This document shows, one piece after another, positions 25,757 to 34,749 of a stretch of 64,000 nt of DNA. The position numbers and the translations under genes were made by a program. Position 1 is the first letter of the stretch; every line of letters begins with the position of its first letter. The notes below the pieces were generated by a model, which did not search any database, was not told where the DNA came from, and saw nothing but the letters and a program-made list of their open reading frames with translations. Source of the stretch: Paenibacillus sp. FSL H8-0048 (GTDB lineage: Bacteria; Bacillota; Bacilli; Paenibacillales; Paenibacillaceae). Where the stretch lies: positions 4,092,001-4,156,000 of the forward strand of contig NZ_JBBODF010000001.1 in the NCBI RefSeq assembly GCF_038002825.1, read 5' to 3'.

Positions 25757-27175
25757 TCAGGCGTTCCGCTTCCAGATTACAACCTCGGTCCCCTTCGCTA
25801 TGCTCTCCATGCTCCATTCCAGGTCCATCCGCTTCAGCAGCAGATCGACAATCGACAGGCCCAGGCCTGCTCCTGCGGAGTCAGTGCTCTGCGCAAGACC
25901 ACCGCCGTGATCCGAGATAATAATCACCCGGTTGCCATCACGGATCTCCGTAAGTATTCCTACATATAACCCGCTGCGTGCATGACGCAGAATATTCTGG
26001 AACAGATTGTCCAGCACTCTGCGGAACCAGCTGTCATCGATTTCCCAGTACAGCGGCGCTCCTTCGAGATCAATATCGATCCGATACCCCTCCCTCTCCC
26101 ACACCGGATACCAGGCGGCAGCGCTCTCCCGCACCAGTCTCAGCACATCCCGGCGCTCCAGATGCAGCGTAATGCGTCCGCTGTTCAGCAGATTGTAGGA
26201 CAGCAGATTCTCAATCAGGATGCCAAGGCTCTCAATCCGCTGATCCATCAGCTTAAGGGAGGACTGACCGTGCGGAGACAACGGCTCCTTGCCCAGTACA
26301 TGGAGGTGGCTGCGAATAACGGTAAGCGGAGTCCGCAGATCATGCGACAGATCGGCCACCAGCCGTTTGCGCAGCGCCTCTTCTTCCGCCTCCCGGGCAC
26401 GGCCTGCCTTAAGCTCCGTCACCATGGTATTGAAGGCTTCCTCCAGATGCCCGATCTCATCCGGCTTCCCCGGCGGAACAATCTGCGGCAAGCCCTCCTG
26501 ACCGGTGAACACCATAGCGGTCTGCAGCCGCAGCAGCCTTCTGCGGATCATGATGAAGAAGAACCAGGAGCTGGTAATGAACAGCAGGAAGAACACCAGC
26601 ATGGCAATCGTATACCATTTATCCAGCCCTGCGGTATATTTGCTCTTCGTAATATCCTCAGGCAGCTGCATCACCATGAAGCCCTCTGCGGCCTCTGCCC
26701 GGTCTCCAATAAAAGCGACAATAGCCAGCGGCTTCAGCGCCGCACTGTCCTTCATGAAGGCTACCGCTTCAGCGGCGCTCCACTGGGCGGGAATAGCCGG
26801 AGCCTCTCCCGTCAAGAGCAGCGGCGGTCCTGAAGGCTCGGTCACCAGCTGTGTTTCCCCCGCAGGATCGACCCAGAATATTCTCGACAGCGGATAGGCT
26901 TCACTTAAGGCCAACAGCCGGCGGTTGATATCCTCAGGAGGCTGGTCAAGGAGCTTGCGGGCTTCCTCATGCCACATCCTCTCCAGCTTATCTATCCTGG
27001 AATACTGCTCATACGCCTTGGGTGGACTTGTATGAGTAATCCCCCCAAAGATGCTGTACACGGCAATCGTCAGCGGAATAACAACGGGCACGAACAGCAG
27101 TGCAGCTACGATAATGAGCAGATAACGAAAAAGCAGCGAGCGGTGCAGCAGTTGGAAGCGCCCCGCCCCTTTCAC
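25757..27175 (-). CDS. sensor histidine kinase
   Basis: 472 residues. Two membrane segments (about 16-44 and 193-215) flank an extracellular sensor of about 150 residues. Then come HAMP, the phosphoacceptor segment LVADLSHDLRTPLTVIRSH (His in SHDLRTP), the N-box DNLFQNILRHA and the G-boxes SDHGGGLAQS and GAGLGLSIVD. Its start overlaps the regulator stop by 4 bases. It probably senses a membrane-active compound handled by the downstream ABC exporter. Confidence 0.92.
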   Translation of the reverse strand: MKGAGRFQLLHRSLLFRYLLIIVAALLFVPVVIPLTIAVYSIFGGITHTSPPKAYEQYSRIDKLERMWHEEARKLLDQPPEDINRRLLALSEAYPLSRIFWVDPAGETQLVTEPSGPPLLLTGEAPAIPAQWSAAEAVAFMKDSAALKPLAIVAFIGDRAEAAEGFMVMQLPEDITKSKYTAGLDKWYTIAMLVFFLLFITSSWFFFIMIRRRLLRLQTAMVFTGQEGLPQIVPPGKPDEIGHLEEAFNTMVTELKAGRAREAEEEALRKRLVADLSHDLRTPLTVIRSHLHVLGKEPLSPHGQSSLKLMDQRIESLGILIENLLSYNLLNSGRITLHLERRDVLRLVRESAAAWYPVWEREGYRIDIDLEGAPLYWEIDDSWFRRVLDNLFQNILRHARSGLYVGILTEIRDGNRVIIISDHGGGLAQSTDSAGAGLGLSIVDLLLKRMDLEWSMESIAKGTEVVIWKRNA

Positions 27176-27858
27176 CCTCTCACCCGGTAGCCGATCCCCC
27201 GGACCGTCTCAATAATCTCCGGCGCGGCCGGATCAAGCTCCAGCTTCTCGCGCAGATAACGGATATGTACCATCAGCGTCTTGTCGCCTTCAATGTAGCT
27301 CTCCCCCCAGACCGCCTCATAGATCTGCTCCTTAGTCAGAATCTGGCCCAGATGCCGCAGCAGATAAGAGAAGATCTGAAACTGCTTGCCGGTAAGCATA
27401 ATCTCCCGTCCGGTTGCAGCTTCCGTAACTACACTGCTTCCCGGCCGGACGACCAGATGCTTGAGCGTCAGTTGAGCGGGCGCGGCTGCGCCGCTTCTTC
27501 TCAGCAGAACCTCGATTCTCGCCGCCAGCTCATCGGGATGAAACGGCTTGGTCAGATAATCATCGGCGAAGTCCAGCCCCTGAAGCTTATCGTCAATGGA
27601 AGTGCGGGCCGAGAGCATCAGAACCGGCAGCTCCGGATAGGCCCGCTTCAGCCGCCGACCGACGGTGAAGCCGTCCAGACCCGGCAGCATCACATCCAGA
27701 ATCGCAAGCTGGCAGCCCTCTGCGGCTTCAAGCGCCCCGTCTCCGCTCTCCAGCCAGCGCACAGCATATTCCCGTTCCCGCAGATCAGCCGCCAAGGCAC
27801 TGCCGATCTCCCGGTCATCTTCTACGTACAATAGGGTTACACTCACGTTGTTCTCCAT
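27172..27858 (-). CDS. OmpR-family response regulator
   Basis: 228 residues. Receiver domain with acidic pair VEDD, phospho-Asp in LAILDVMLPGLDG (about residue 54), Thr/Ser at MLSART and Lys in YLTKPFHPDEL. The C-terminal winged helix includes LTGKQFQIFSYLL and YIEGDKTLMVHIRYLREKL. First gene of the regulator-kinase-ATPase-permease-permease run. It probably activates the ABC genes through the repeats at 25715-25755. GGAAAG lies close upstream of the ATG. Confidence 0.93.
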   Translation of the reverse strand: MENNVSVTLLYVEDDREIGSALAADLREREYAVRWLESGDGALEAAEGCQLAILDVMLPGLDGFTVGRRLKRAYPELPVLMLSARTSIDDKLQGLDFADDYLTKPFHPDELAARIEVLLRRSGAAAPAQLTLKHLVVRPGSSVVTEAATGREIMLTGKQFQIFSYLLRHLGQILTKEQIYEAVWGESYIEGDKTLMVHIRYLREKLELDPAAPEIIETVRGIGYRVRG

Positions 27859-27887
27859 CCTTTCTTCCTTCCAAATGGAATCACAAA

Positions 27888-27930
27888 TCCCCGGATACCA
27901 GCAGTCTTGAGGTCTGCCGGTATCCGGGGA
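27888..27930 (-). terminator. terminator of the EAL gene
   Basis: TCCCCGGATACC-GCAG pairs with CTGC-GGTATCCGGGGA. The T-run on the minus strand is weak (ATTTGTG), but the stem is long. Confidence 0.65.
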
Positions 27931-27946
27931 GAATGATCCTTGCTGT

Positions 27947-28981
27947 TCAGGCCGTAATTCCGAACCGTCCCGGCGGCTTATCCTCCGGCAGCCCGAATAG
28001 ATAGCCTTGTCCCAGATCCATGCCTAGATCACGGCAGACCAGGAATTCCTCACGGCGTTCTATGCCTTCGGCCAGCAGGCTTGCACCGAATTCTCCAGCC
28101 CTGGAGATAATCTCCCTAAGAATCCGCTGCTTCCCTTCATCCCGGTCACAGAAGCTGATTAGACTGCGGTCAACCTTGACATAATCGGGCTGGAGGCTGG
28201 ACATTAGTTCAACGGTGGAATAGCCAGCGCCCACATCATCCAGCGCAACCCGCATCCCCTGCTGGCGGTATTCGGCGAAGATGGCGCGCAGATGCGGAAT
28301 ATCGCTGATCTGCTCCGTCTCCACAACCTCAAATACATAATCCTCCGGATTCTGGTCTAGCCTCCGTATCGCCTCAAAAGTATGCGTAAGACAATACTTG
28401 GGATTATAAATAGAAGAGGGCAGGAAGTTAATGAACCGCTTGATGCCTTTGGGCAACAGCTTACTGCCGGTCTCTATCGCCGAGATCCGGGCGGCCCGGT
28501 CAAGGAAGGAGTGAAACCCTGTCCGCCGGGCAATCTCAAACAGCTCATAGGGCTGAAAATAACTGCCCTGGGGCAGCGGGCGCAGCAGGAATTCAAAGCC
28601 GACAATCTCCTCGCTGAAATTCACAATCGGCTGCATATGGCTGCAAAAATCATGGCTCATAATGATGGACACCAGATTCTCATTGGCGAAGCGGACCTTC
28701 AGCTGCTCAAAGGTCAGCCACCGGTCTGGGGCCGCAGAGGCACCTTTACTCTTAACGCATACGGTTAAGGAATCCGCTACGTCCTTAGCCGCCACCAGCA
28801 TTTCTATAAGCTTCAACAGCTCTTCTTTACAATGATATGGAATGATACAAGTCTTGCTTGTCTGATAACCTTCATAACCGGCATTTCGGATGGTCGCAGC
28901 CAGCGGAGCTGAGCAGGGGCGGAGCTTCAGCTCCCCTTGATCCTCAATCGGGTCAATGTCAGCACAATCAACACAGTTCAT
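27947..28981 (-). CDS. EAL-domain cyclic-di-GMP phosphodiesterase
   Basis: 344 residues. An N-terminal region of about 100 residues, with four Cys in the first 40 residues, precedes the EAL domain. Catalytic motifs: the signature reads EFLLRP in place of EALLR (the metal-binding Glu is kept), then FINFLPSSIYNP (Asn), FEVVETE (Glu), LDDVGAGYS (DDFGxGxS variant), VKVDRSLI (Lys) and LAEGIE (Glu), ending DLGQGYLFG. All metal and catalytic residues I can place are present, so it probably hydrolyses c-di-GMP. The N-terminus may sense metal or redox state. It stands alone. Confidence 0.87.
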   Translation of the reverse strand: MNCVDCADIDPIEDQGELKLRPCSAPLAATIRNAGYEGYQTSKTCIIPYHCKEELLKLIEMLVAAKDVADSLTVCVKSKGASAAPDRWLTFEQLKVRFANENLVSIIMSHDFCSHMQPIVNFSEEIVGFEFLLRPLPQGSYFQPYELFEIARRTGFHSFLDRAARISAIETGSKLLPKGIKRFINFLPSSIYNPKYCLTHTFEAIRRLDQNPEDYVFEVVETEQISDIPHLRAIFAEYRQQGMRVALDDVGAGYSTVELMSSLQPDYVKVDRSLISFCDRDEGKQRILREIISRAGEFGASLLAEGIERREEFLVCRDLGMDLGQGYLFGLPEDKPPGRFGITA

Positions 28982-29075
28982 GGCAATCCCTCCGCCTCAT
29001 GATGTCGATAACCTGAGGTCATTATAGCATGATTCCTCCGGCACAAGGCACAATGCGGAAAGCCGCAGCAGAAAG

Positions 29076-29110
29076 AGCCCCTTATGAACCTTGAAGGTTC
29101 CTAAGAGGCC
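29076..29110 (-). terminator. terminator of the PNPOx-fold gene
   Basis: On the minus strand CTTAGGAACCT pairs with AGGTTCATAAG, extended by GGCC/GGGC, followed by TCTTTCT. Confidence 0.65.
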
Positions 29111-29130
29111 CGGATTGCCGGACTATATAC

Positions 29131-29550
29131 TTAAGACTGCCATACCCCATGCCCGCCGTTCTTGCCCATATATTCAATCCGTGAAGGTGACAGCTCAAGA
29201 ATGACATAATCGGGATCATCCGGCCCCTTGAACCATTTCTCCAGGGACTCATTCCATACCTTAGAGCGCAAGCTGTCGTCCTTCGTTACAGCAACCGTTG
29301 CTTCGATCTCCAGTACATCCTTGCCGCCGCCCTGTTCATAGCCGAGCAAGAGACAAGCATTCGGATTATCCTGAAGCTCTTCTACCTTATGAGTCTTGCG
29401 GTTAGTTGCCAGATAGATGGACAGCCCGTCATGAAATACTGCCATATAACGCACTTTAGGCTTGTTACCGGCCTCAATCGTGCCGAAGGAACCGAACCTG
29501 TTGTCGTCCAGCACCTGTATGATTGTTTTCTCCAGCTCTTTGTTGTCCAT
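29131..29550 (-). CDS. pyridoxamine 5'-phosphate oxidase-fold protein (general stress protein 26-like)
   Basis: 139 residues, a split-barrel flavin-binding fold. GSFGTIEAGNKPKVRYMAVF then YLATNRKTHKVEELQDNPN is the usual start of the family, and YVILELSPSRIEYMG near the end is typical of B. subtilis YdaG-like general stress proteins. It probably binds FMN or a deazaflavin; the substrate is unknown. The ATG at 29550 follows AAGGGAG by 11 bases; the frame to 29577 has no ribosome site. Confidence 0.82.
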   Translation of the reverse strand: MDNKELEKTIIQVLDDNRFGSFGTIEAGNKPKVRYMAVFHDGLSIYLATNRKTHKVEELQDNPNACLLLGYEQGGGKDVLEIEATVAVTKDDSLRSKVWNESLEKWFKGPDDPDYVILELSPSRIEYMGKNGGHGVWQS

Positions 29551-29708
29551 TGACGTCACAGCTCCCTTCAAATTCATGTGAATATTAAGTTTATATTCAC
29601 GTCCACGGTTTGGATTTATGATTAACCTGTGCCTAATATAGTGTACCCTTCCCGTTCATTCTGAATCCCGCCATCTGTTCATAAATTGATTAATAAGGAG
29701 TCTTATCC

Positions 29709-29834
29709 TTGAAAAAACTAATCTGGACCGGCTGGTCCATGGATCATCTGCAGATCGCCCAGACCTCGGGACTTTTGGCCGCTTGTGCCGCGCTGTTATT
29801 CGTGCTGAGCGTGACCGCTTGGAGAATAGGGTAA
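29709..29834 (+). CDS. small single-span membrane protein
   Basis: 41 codons from TTG, with AAGGAG 9 bases upstream. The protein starts MKKLIWTGWSMDHLQIAQT and has one hydrophobic stretch (GLLAACAALLFVLSVTAW). It begins just before the CorA-like gene on the same strand, separated by 48 bases. No family is recognised; the case rests on the ribosome site and the amphipathic/membrane pattern. Confidence 0.5.
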   Translation: MKKLIWTGWSMDHLQIAQTSGLLAACAALLFVLSVTAWRIG

Positions 29835-29882
29835 ATGTAAACTACAAGGTCCATATTCTGTGAATAAGGATGGAACCCACAC

Positions 29883-31334
29883 ATGGCTGAACTGCATTCT
29901 GAGCCCACTTTGCATACCGCCTTACTGCAATTCATTTTCCCCTTTTCAATTAAGGCGGAAGTCGATCAAGAGCTGATTGAGAGCCTTCAGGAGGATGGAT
30001 TTACGCGTTTTTTTCTGGAGAACAAGGAACTGGAACATGCCTATTACGGGGAGAATCACTGTGTATCCCATGAGAAAATGGAGCGCAGCTATCTTCCGTT
30101 TGCCGCCCATGTCCTGTTTCCGCGTGAGAAGGACAGGGATTCCTTCCGCCGCTTTTCCCGGGCTAACGATCTGCTGTGCGGGCTGCAAATGCCCTTCCAG
30201 ACGGTTCCCTTCCGCGTGCTGTCGACCGATGTGTTCCTCTGCCCGTTCGAGCTGGGCTTCCTGACGGTAAGAGTCGCTATTGAGGAGGAGAATCTCCCCT
30301 TCAGCATGGTGCTGGAATTCGCCGACCGCTTCCGCAATCTGGAGGATGTAAGTGTTCAGGATGAGCATACTTTCATTCATTGTCATCAGAAGTCTTTTGC
30401 CCGGGTGGAGGATTTCGTGTTCAGGCATCTGGCAGCCGGGCTTGAGCCGTATCTCGATCCTGCGGAGACGAACGGCAATTATTTCGAGACCCTGCCCTTC
30501 TTCGTCGATGAACGGATGCTGGTGCAGGCCTTCTACGGCGTTAATCTCCCGGAGGACGAGGAAGAGATCAGTGTCGAGCTGCTCTACCGGGCCTCCCAGG
30601 TGGACGGTCTGAACATCGACGGCAGCCCCTATATGAGTGCGAGTGATCCGGACTATATCAAGCAGTACACCCGGGAGCACTGCTATAGCCGCTGGGGGCC
30701 GGACACCTACTACATGACCAATGAGCAGACCTTCTGCTGCGTGAGCCGGGCGAGGCCGGAGATTGCCGCAGGCTTGATCAGCCAGATGTACGGCGAGTAT
30801 TATTACGGAATGCTGCTGAGTATTTTCCACAAAATCGTGCTGCTGAAGCTCGCCAACCTCCACTCCCGGCTGCGCATCAACCACGATAACGACGAGATTG
30901 AGAATCTGATCTTCCTGATCAACAAATTCTCGGCCAAATTCTACTTCCTGGAGCTGATTTCGCAGTCGCAGGGACGTGAGATTTTTTTTCAGCTGCGTAA
31001 GGTGTATGGCAATGATGCCCTGTTCGATGAGGTGAAAATGACGCTGAATGACCTGTTCCAGTATCAGGACAAATTCCAGGCCAAACGGCGGGATACGCTC
31101 CTGATGGTGCTCACCGTGTTCACGGTCATCAGCGGGATTTACGGGATGAATCAGGTGATCGAGGATCTGAAGGGACAGATTGACTGGAGCAAAATGCTGG
31201 AGTACTCCGCGTTCGAGTATCTGGCTCTGTTCCTGACCTTCTCGGGGATCACCGTCAGTATCGGCCTAACGGTAAGAGAGATCTGGAACGGCATCCGCAG
31301 CCGCCGCAAGAAGCGGCATTATACGAGGGATTAA
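29883..31334 (+). CDS. divergent CorA-like membrane protein
   Basis: 483 residues. A large soluble N-terminal part (about 400 residues) is followed by two C-terminal membrane segments: LLMVLTVFTVISGIYGMN and YLALFLTFSGITVSIGLTV. The first ends in YGMN, the selectivity motif of CorA magnesium channels, and the helix before it (DLFQYQDKFQAKRRDTLLM) corresponds to the CorA stalk. The N-terminal part is longer than in CorA and not recognised. A divalent-cation channel role is inferred from the motif only. GGATGGAACCCACAC precedes the ATG. Confidence 0.7.
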   Translation: MAELHSEPTLHTALLQFIFPFSIKAEVDQELIESLQEDGFTRFFLENKELEHAYYGENHCVSHEKMERSYLPFAAHVLFPREKDRDSFRRFSRANDLLCGLQMPFQTVPFRVLSTDVFLCPFELGFLTVRVAIEEENLPFSMVLEFADRFRNLEDVSVQDEHTFIHCHQKSFARVEDFVFRHLAAGLEPYLDPAETNGNYFETLPFFVDERMLVQAFYGVNLPEDEEEISVELLYRASQVDGLNIDGSPYMSASDPDYIKQYTREHCYSRWGPDTYYMTNEQTFCCVSRARPEIAAGLISQMYGEYYYGMLLSIFHKIVLLKLANLHSRLRINHDNDEIENLIFLINKFSAKFYFLELISQSQGREIFFQLRKVYGNDALFDEVKMTLNDLFQYQDKFQAKRRDTLLMVLTVFTVISGIYGMNQVIEDLKGQIDWSKMLEYSAFEYLALFLTFSGITVSIGLTVREIWNGIRSRRKKRHYTRD

Positions 31335-31344
31335 GATATGAGGG

Positions 31345-31373
31345 TGGACAACGGCGGGACTGCCGTCTATAAT
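31345..31373 (+). promoter_or_regulatory. promoter of the thiamine-precursor uptake operon
   Basis: TGGACA, 17 bases, TATAAT. The TPP riboswitch begins about 35 bases downstream. Confidence 0.8.
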
Positions 31374-31408
31374 ACACCGTAAGAACATAGCAATACCCGT
31401 GAACTTTA

Positions 31409-31503
31409 TAGAACCAGGGGTGCTGGAATTGGCCGGCTGAGATTGTATCCCACAAGATACTGACCCTTATACCTGATCTGGATAATGCCAGCGTAGGAAT
31501 CTT
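31409..31503 (+). ncRNA. TPP riboswitch (THI element)
   Basis: Contains the conserved cores GGGGTGCTGG and GGCTGAGA, then ACCCTTATACCTGATCTG and GATAATGCCAGCGTAGGAA. These bind thiamine pyrophosphate. A terminator 60 bases downstream makes transcription attenuation the likely mechanism: high TPP ends transcription before thiY. Confidence 0.95.
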
Positions 31504-31562
31504 CATTCGGCACAGTGCCCCTAAGCGGTACTGAAGCTGAAGTCCCCTCACGCAAGTCACTG

Positions 31563-31589
31563 GCGTCCCGATCTTCGGGACGCTTTTTT
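31563..31589 (+). terminator. riboswitch-controlled terminator
   Basis: GCGTCCCGA pairs with TCGGGACGC around TCT, followed by TTTTTT. Expression platform of the TPP riboswitch. Confidence 0.9.
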
Positions 31590-31666
31590 GATTCTAAGGA
31601 TGTACAGGAATACGGTTTCTGTAAGCTCTGAAGACCAGGGGTTGCTGGAAGGAGAGAGAAAGAGAA

Positions 31667-32740
31667 ATGGGAGTCAAAAAAACAGCACTACTCCTGCTCA
31701 GCTCCATGCTGCTGCTTACCGTAGCAGGATGTGGCGGCGGAAACAACAGCGGCAATGCGGGGGCCAGCGCACCTGCTGCAGGAAACAGCACAGCTGCACC
31801 TGATGCAGCCGCAGCCGCACCCACGGATGCACCTAAGGCGCTAACCCAGGTTAAGATTGCCCTGGACTGGACGCCAAACACCAATCATACAGGCCTGTAT
31901 GCTGCCAAGGAGCTGGGTTATTACGCAGAGGAAGGTCTCGACGTACAGATTGTACAGCCCGGCGCTGCCGGGTCCGATACGATGGTCACTTCCGGCGAAG
32001 CCCAGTTCGGCATCAGCGCCCAGGAAGCCCTGACTCTGGCCCGTCTGCAGGATGTGCCGCTGGTGTCGATTGCTGCTATCATTCAGCATAATACCTCCGG
32101 GTTCGCGGCTCCGAAGGACCGCAATATTAAGACGCCGAAGGATTTCGAAGGCAAAACGTACGGAGGCTGGGGCTCCCCTGCGGAGCAGGCTGCCATGAAA
32201 GCGATCATGGACCCCGAAGGCGGGGATGTCTCCAAGGTGAAGCTGGTGAATATCGGCGAAGCGGACTTTTTCACAGCCGTGAAGCGGGATATTGACTTCG
32301 CCTGGATCTTCTATGCCTGGACCGGTGTGGAGGCCGAGCTGCGCGGGGAGCCGCTGGATATGCTGTATCTGAAGGATTACGCTCCGCAGCTGGATTACTA
32401 CACCCCGGTGCTGACGACCAGCGAGAAGGAGATCGCCGAGCATCCTGAAGTGGTGAAGGCCTTCCTGAAGGCTACGTCGAAGGGCTATCAGTACGCTATC
32501 GATAACCCGGAAGAAGCTGCGACGGTCCTGTCGGACGCTGTACCAGACCTTGATCCCAAGCTGGTGCTGGCCAGCCAGAAATGGCTTAGCCCGAAATACA
32601 AAGACGACGCCCCGCGCTGGGGGGAGCAGAAGCTTGAGATCTGGAAGAATTACGCCGACTGGATGTACGGCCTGAAGCTGCTGGATAAGCCGCTGGATGC
32701 GGAGAGTACGTTTACGAATGAATTTTTGCCGGAATCATAA
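31667..32740 (+). CDS. thiY: thiamine-precursor (HMP-type) binding lipoprotein ThiY
   Basis: 357 residues. Signal peptide with lipobox VAGCGGG (about residues 19-25), then a Gly/Ala/Pro-rich linker. The NMT1/THI5-like domain begins VKIALDWTPNTNHTGLYAAK and continues GYYAEEGLDVQIVQPG; EFGISA-like GEAQFGISAQEAL forms the ligand-side segment. It captures a pyrimidine precursor of thiamine outside the membrane for the ThiX/ThiZ transporter. GAGAGAAAGAGAA precedes the ATG. First gene of the TPP-controlled operon. Confidence 0.92.
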   Translation: MGVKKTALLLLSSMLLLTVAGCGGGNNSGNAGASAPAAGNSTAAPDAAAAAPTDAPKALTQVKIALDWTPNTNHTGLYAAKELGYYAEEGLDVQIVQPGAAGSDTMVTSGEAQFGISAQEALTLARLQDVPLVSIAAIIQHNTSGFAAPKDRNIKTPKDFEGKTYGGWGSPAEQAAMKAIMDPEGGDVSKVKLVNIGEADFFTAVKRDIDFAWIFYAWTGVEAELRGEPLDMLYLKDYAPQLDYYTPVLTTSEKEIAEHPEVVKAFLKATSKGYQYAIDNPEEAATVLSDAVPDLDPKLVLASQKWLSPKYKDDAPRWGEQKLEIWKNYADWMYGLKLLDKPLDAESTFTNEFLPES

Positions 32741-32792
32741 TGAACCCGCATGGCGGGAATCTTATACTTAACTTGGAGAGGAAGGATTCATC

Positions 32793-33086
32793 ATGGCTAA
32801 TACATTGCTCAGCATTCAGGTCATTCCCAAGACACCGAACAACGAGGATTCTATCCCTTATGTGGACAAGGCCATTGAGGTCATTCAGAAGTCAGGCGTG
32901 AAGCATCAGGTGAATCCGCTGGAGACCACGATGGAAGGCGAGCTGTCCGAGCTGCTGGATATTGTGCGTGACATGCATGAGGCGCTGATCGCCTCCGGCA
33001 GTCCGAGTGTCATCTCACAGATCAAGGTCGCCCATAACCCGGGCGGCATCAGCATGGACAAGCTGACCGAGAAATACCGGCCGTGA
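32793..33086 (+). CDS. thiamine-binding MTH1187/YkoF-type protein
   Basis: 97 residues, a single ferredoxin-like domain of the MTH1187/YqgV family. LSIQVIPKTP at the start and VNPLETTMEGELSELLDIVR in the middle are the family's pattern (the TxxEGE segment). Relatives bind thiamine or its pyrimidine part and occur in TPP-controlled transport operons, as here. AGAGGAAGG lies upstream of the ATG. Its last bases overlap the permease gene by 4. Confidence 0.85.
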   Translation: MANTLLSIQVIPKTPNNEDSIPYVDKAIEVIQKSGVKHQVNPLETTMEGELSELLDIVRDMHEALIASGSPSVISQIKVAHNPGGISMDKLTEKYRP

Positions 33087-33844
33087 GAAGCACCTGGAAG
33101 CTAGTGTGGCCGCCCTTTGTGGCGGTCCTCTTTTTTGTCGGGATATGGCAGCTCTCGGTCATGCTGTTTCACATCCCGGCTTACCAGCTGCCCAGCCCCG
33201 CGGATATCGCGCGTGAGTCGAAGAACAACGCCTCAGGGATCTGGGAGCACACCGCCGCCACGCTGCGGCTGACCCTGATCGGCTTCCCGGTCGGCACAGG
33301 CATCGGCCTGCTCACCGCCTTGCTGCTGCACCTGCTGCCCTGGGTCAAGCGGGCGATCTATCCGCTGCTGATCCTCAGCCAGAATGTGCCCTCCATTGCG
33401 CTTGCCCCGCTGCTGATTATCTGGTTCGGCTTCGGTCTGCTGCCCAAAATTATCCTGATCACTCTCGTCTGCTTCTTCCCCGTAGCTGTTGCAGCCATGG
33501 GCGGGCTGGCCCAAAGCGACCGGGTGATGCTGAATTATATGAAAATGGCCGGTGCGGGCAAGTGGCAGATCTTCACCCGGCTGGAGCTTCCCGGCTCCCT
33601 GCCCTCCCTGTTCTCCGGGCTCAAAATCTCCGCCACCTATGCGGTGATGGGCGCAGTGGTGGCCGAATGGATCGGCGCCGACAGAGGGATCGGCTATTAT
33701 ATGCTGCTGCAGAAGTCCTCTTACCGTGCGGACCGGATGTTCGTGGCCATCGCCATCATCGTGCTGCTAAGTCTCGTGTTATTCGCGCTCATTGCCCTGC
33801 TGGAGAGATGGCTGGTGCGCTGGAAGCCGCGCAAGGATGCTTAA
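33083..33844 (+). CDS. thiX: ABC transporter permease ThiX
   Basis: 253 residues, six membrane segments. The EAA loop reads MKMAGAGKWQIFTRLELPGS (about 153-172), and VVAEWIGADRGIGYYML follows, as in SsuC/TauC/ThiX permeases. It carries the precursor through the membrane with ThiZ. GTG start, overlapping the preceding stop by 4 bases. Confidence 0.9.
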   Translation: MRSTWKLVWPPFVAVLFFVGIWQLSVMLFHIPAYQLPSPADIARESKNNASGIWEHTAATLRLTLIGFPVGTGIGLLTALLLHLLPWVKRAIYPLLILSQNVPSIALAPLLIIWFGFGLLPKIILITLVCFFPVAVAAMGGLAQSDRVMLNYMKMAGAGKWQIFTRLELPGSLPSLFSGLKISATYAVMGAVVAEWIGADRGIGYYMLLQKSSYRADRMFVAIAIIVLLSLVLFALIALLERWLVRWKPRKDA

Positions 33845-33906
33845 GAAGCACGGGAAGATCATCCAAAACGGACCAACCAAAATAAAACTGAAGGAGGCTG
33901 GACGAA

Positions 33907-34749
33907 GTGTCTGAGCTTACGAGGATTGAACTGGAGAAGGCGAACGTAGATGGACGCCTGCGTACTCAGAGTGTGCCGCCTGCGCTTGAAGTCAGCGGCA
34001 TCTCCAAGTCATTCACGCACCGCCGCCGGGAGACGCAGGTGCTGGATCAGGTATCCCTGACCGTGGAGCCGCAGGAATTCGTCTCCATTGTCGGCCCGTC
34101 CGGCTGCGGTAAAAGCACGCTGTTCCATATCATCGGCGGCCTTACGCTGCCGGATACCGGAACCGTGAGCATGGACGGCATCCCGGTGACCGGGCAGCGC
34201 GGCAAGATCAGCTATATGCCGCAGCAGCCCGCGCTGTTCCCGTGGCGCAGCACGCTCGACAACGTTCTGCTTGGCGGCGAGCTGCAGGGCGCCCCCAAGC
34301 GGGAGGCCCGCGAGGCGGCACGCCACTGGCTGGCGAAGATCGGCCTCGGCGGCTTCGAGCGGGCCTACCCGCACATGCTGTCCGGCGGCATGCAGCAGCG
34401 GGCCGCCTTCCTGCGGGCCATGCTCGCGCCGCAGGAGCTGATGCTGCTCGATGAGCCGTTCAGCGCGCTCGATGCGCTGACCCGCGAGCAGATGCAGCGC
34501 TGGCTGCTGGAGCTGTGGGAGGAGAACCGCCGCTCCGTGCTGTTCATCACCCACAACATCGAAGAAGCGCTGCTGCTCTCCACCCGCATCTACGTCTTCT
34601 CGGGGCGTCCCGGCTCCGTCCTCCACACCGTGGAGGTCCCCTTCCCGCGTCCGCGCCGCGAAGAGATCGCCGATTCGCCGGAGTTCCTCCGGATGCGGCG
34701 CCAGCTCTCCCAGTGGATGCGCGAGGAGCAGGCGAAGAGCCAGAGTTAA
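33907..34749 (+). CDS. thiZ: ABC transporter ATPase ThiZ
   Basis: 280 residues. Walker A GPSGCGKSTLFHIIGG, Q-loop MPQQPALFPWRSTLDNV, signature LSGGMQQRAAFLRAM, Walker B LMLLDEPFSALDAL, switch FITHNIEEAL. This is the nitrate/taurine/thiamine-precursor subfamily. GTG start with AAGGAGG 8 bases upstream. A tail of about 25 residues at the N-terminus precedes the ATPase core. Last gene of the operon. Confidence 0.92.
   Translation: MSELTRIELEKANVDGRLRTQSVPPALEVSGISKSFTHRRRETQVLDQVSLTVEPQEFVSIVGPSGCGKSTLFHIIGGLTLPDTGTVSMDGIPVTGQRGKISYMPQQPALFPWRSTLDNVLLGGELQGAPKREAREAARHWLAKIGLGGFERAYPHMLSGGMQQRAAFLRAMLAPQELMLLDEPFSALDALTREQMQRWLLELWEENRRSVLFITHNIEEALLLSTRIYVFSGRPGSVLHTVEVPFPRPRREEIADSPEFLRMRRQLSQWMREEQAKSQS

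Noticed and set aside
28382..28768. 128-codon plus-strand frame
   Set aside because: Antisense to the EAL gene; no support.
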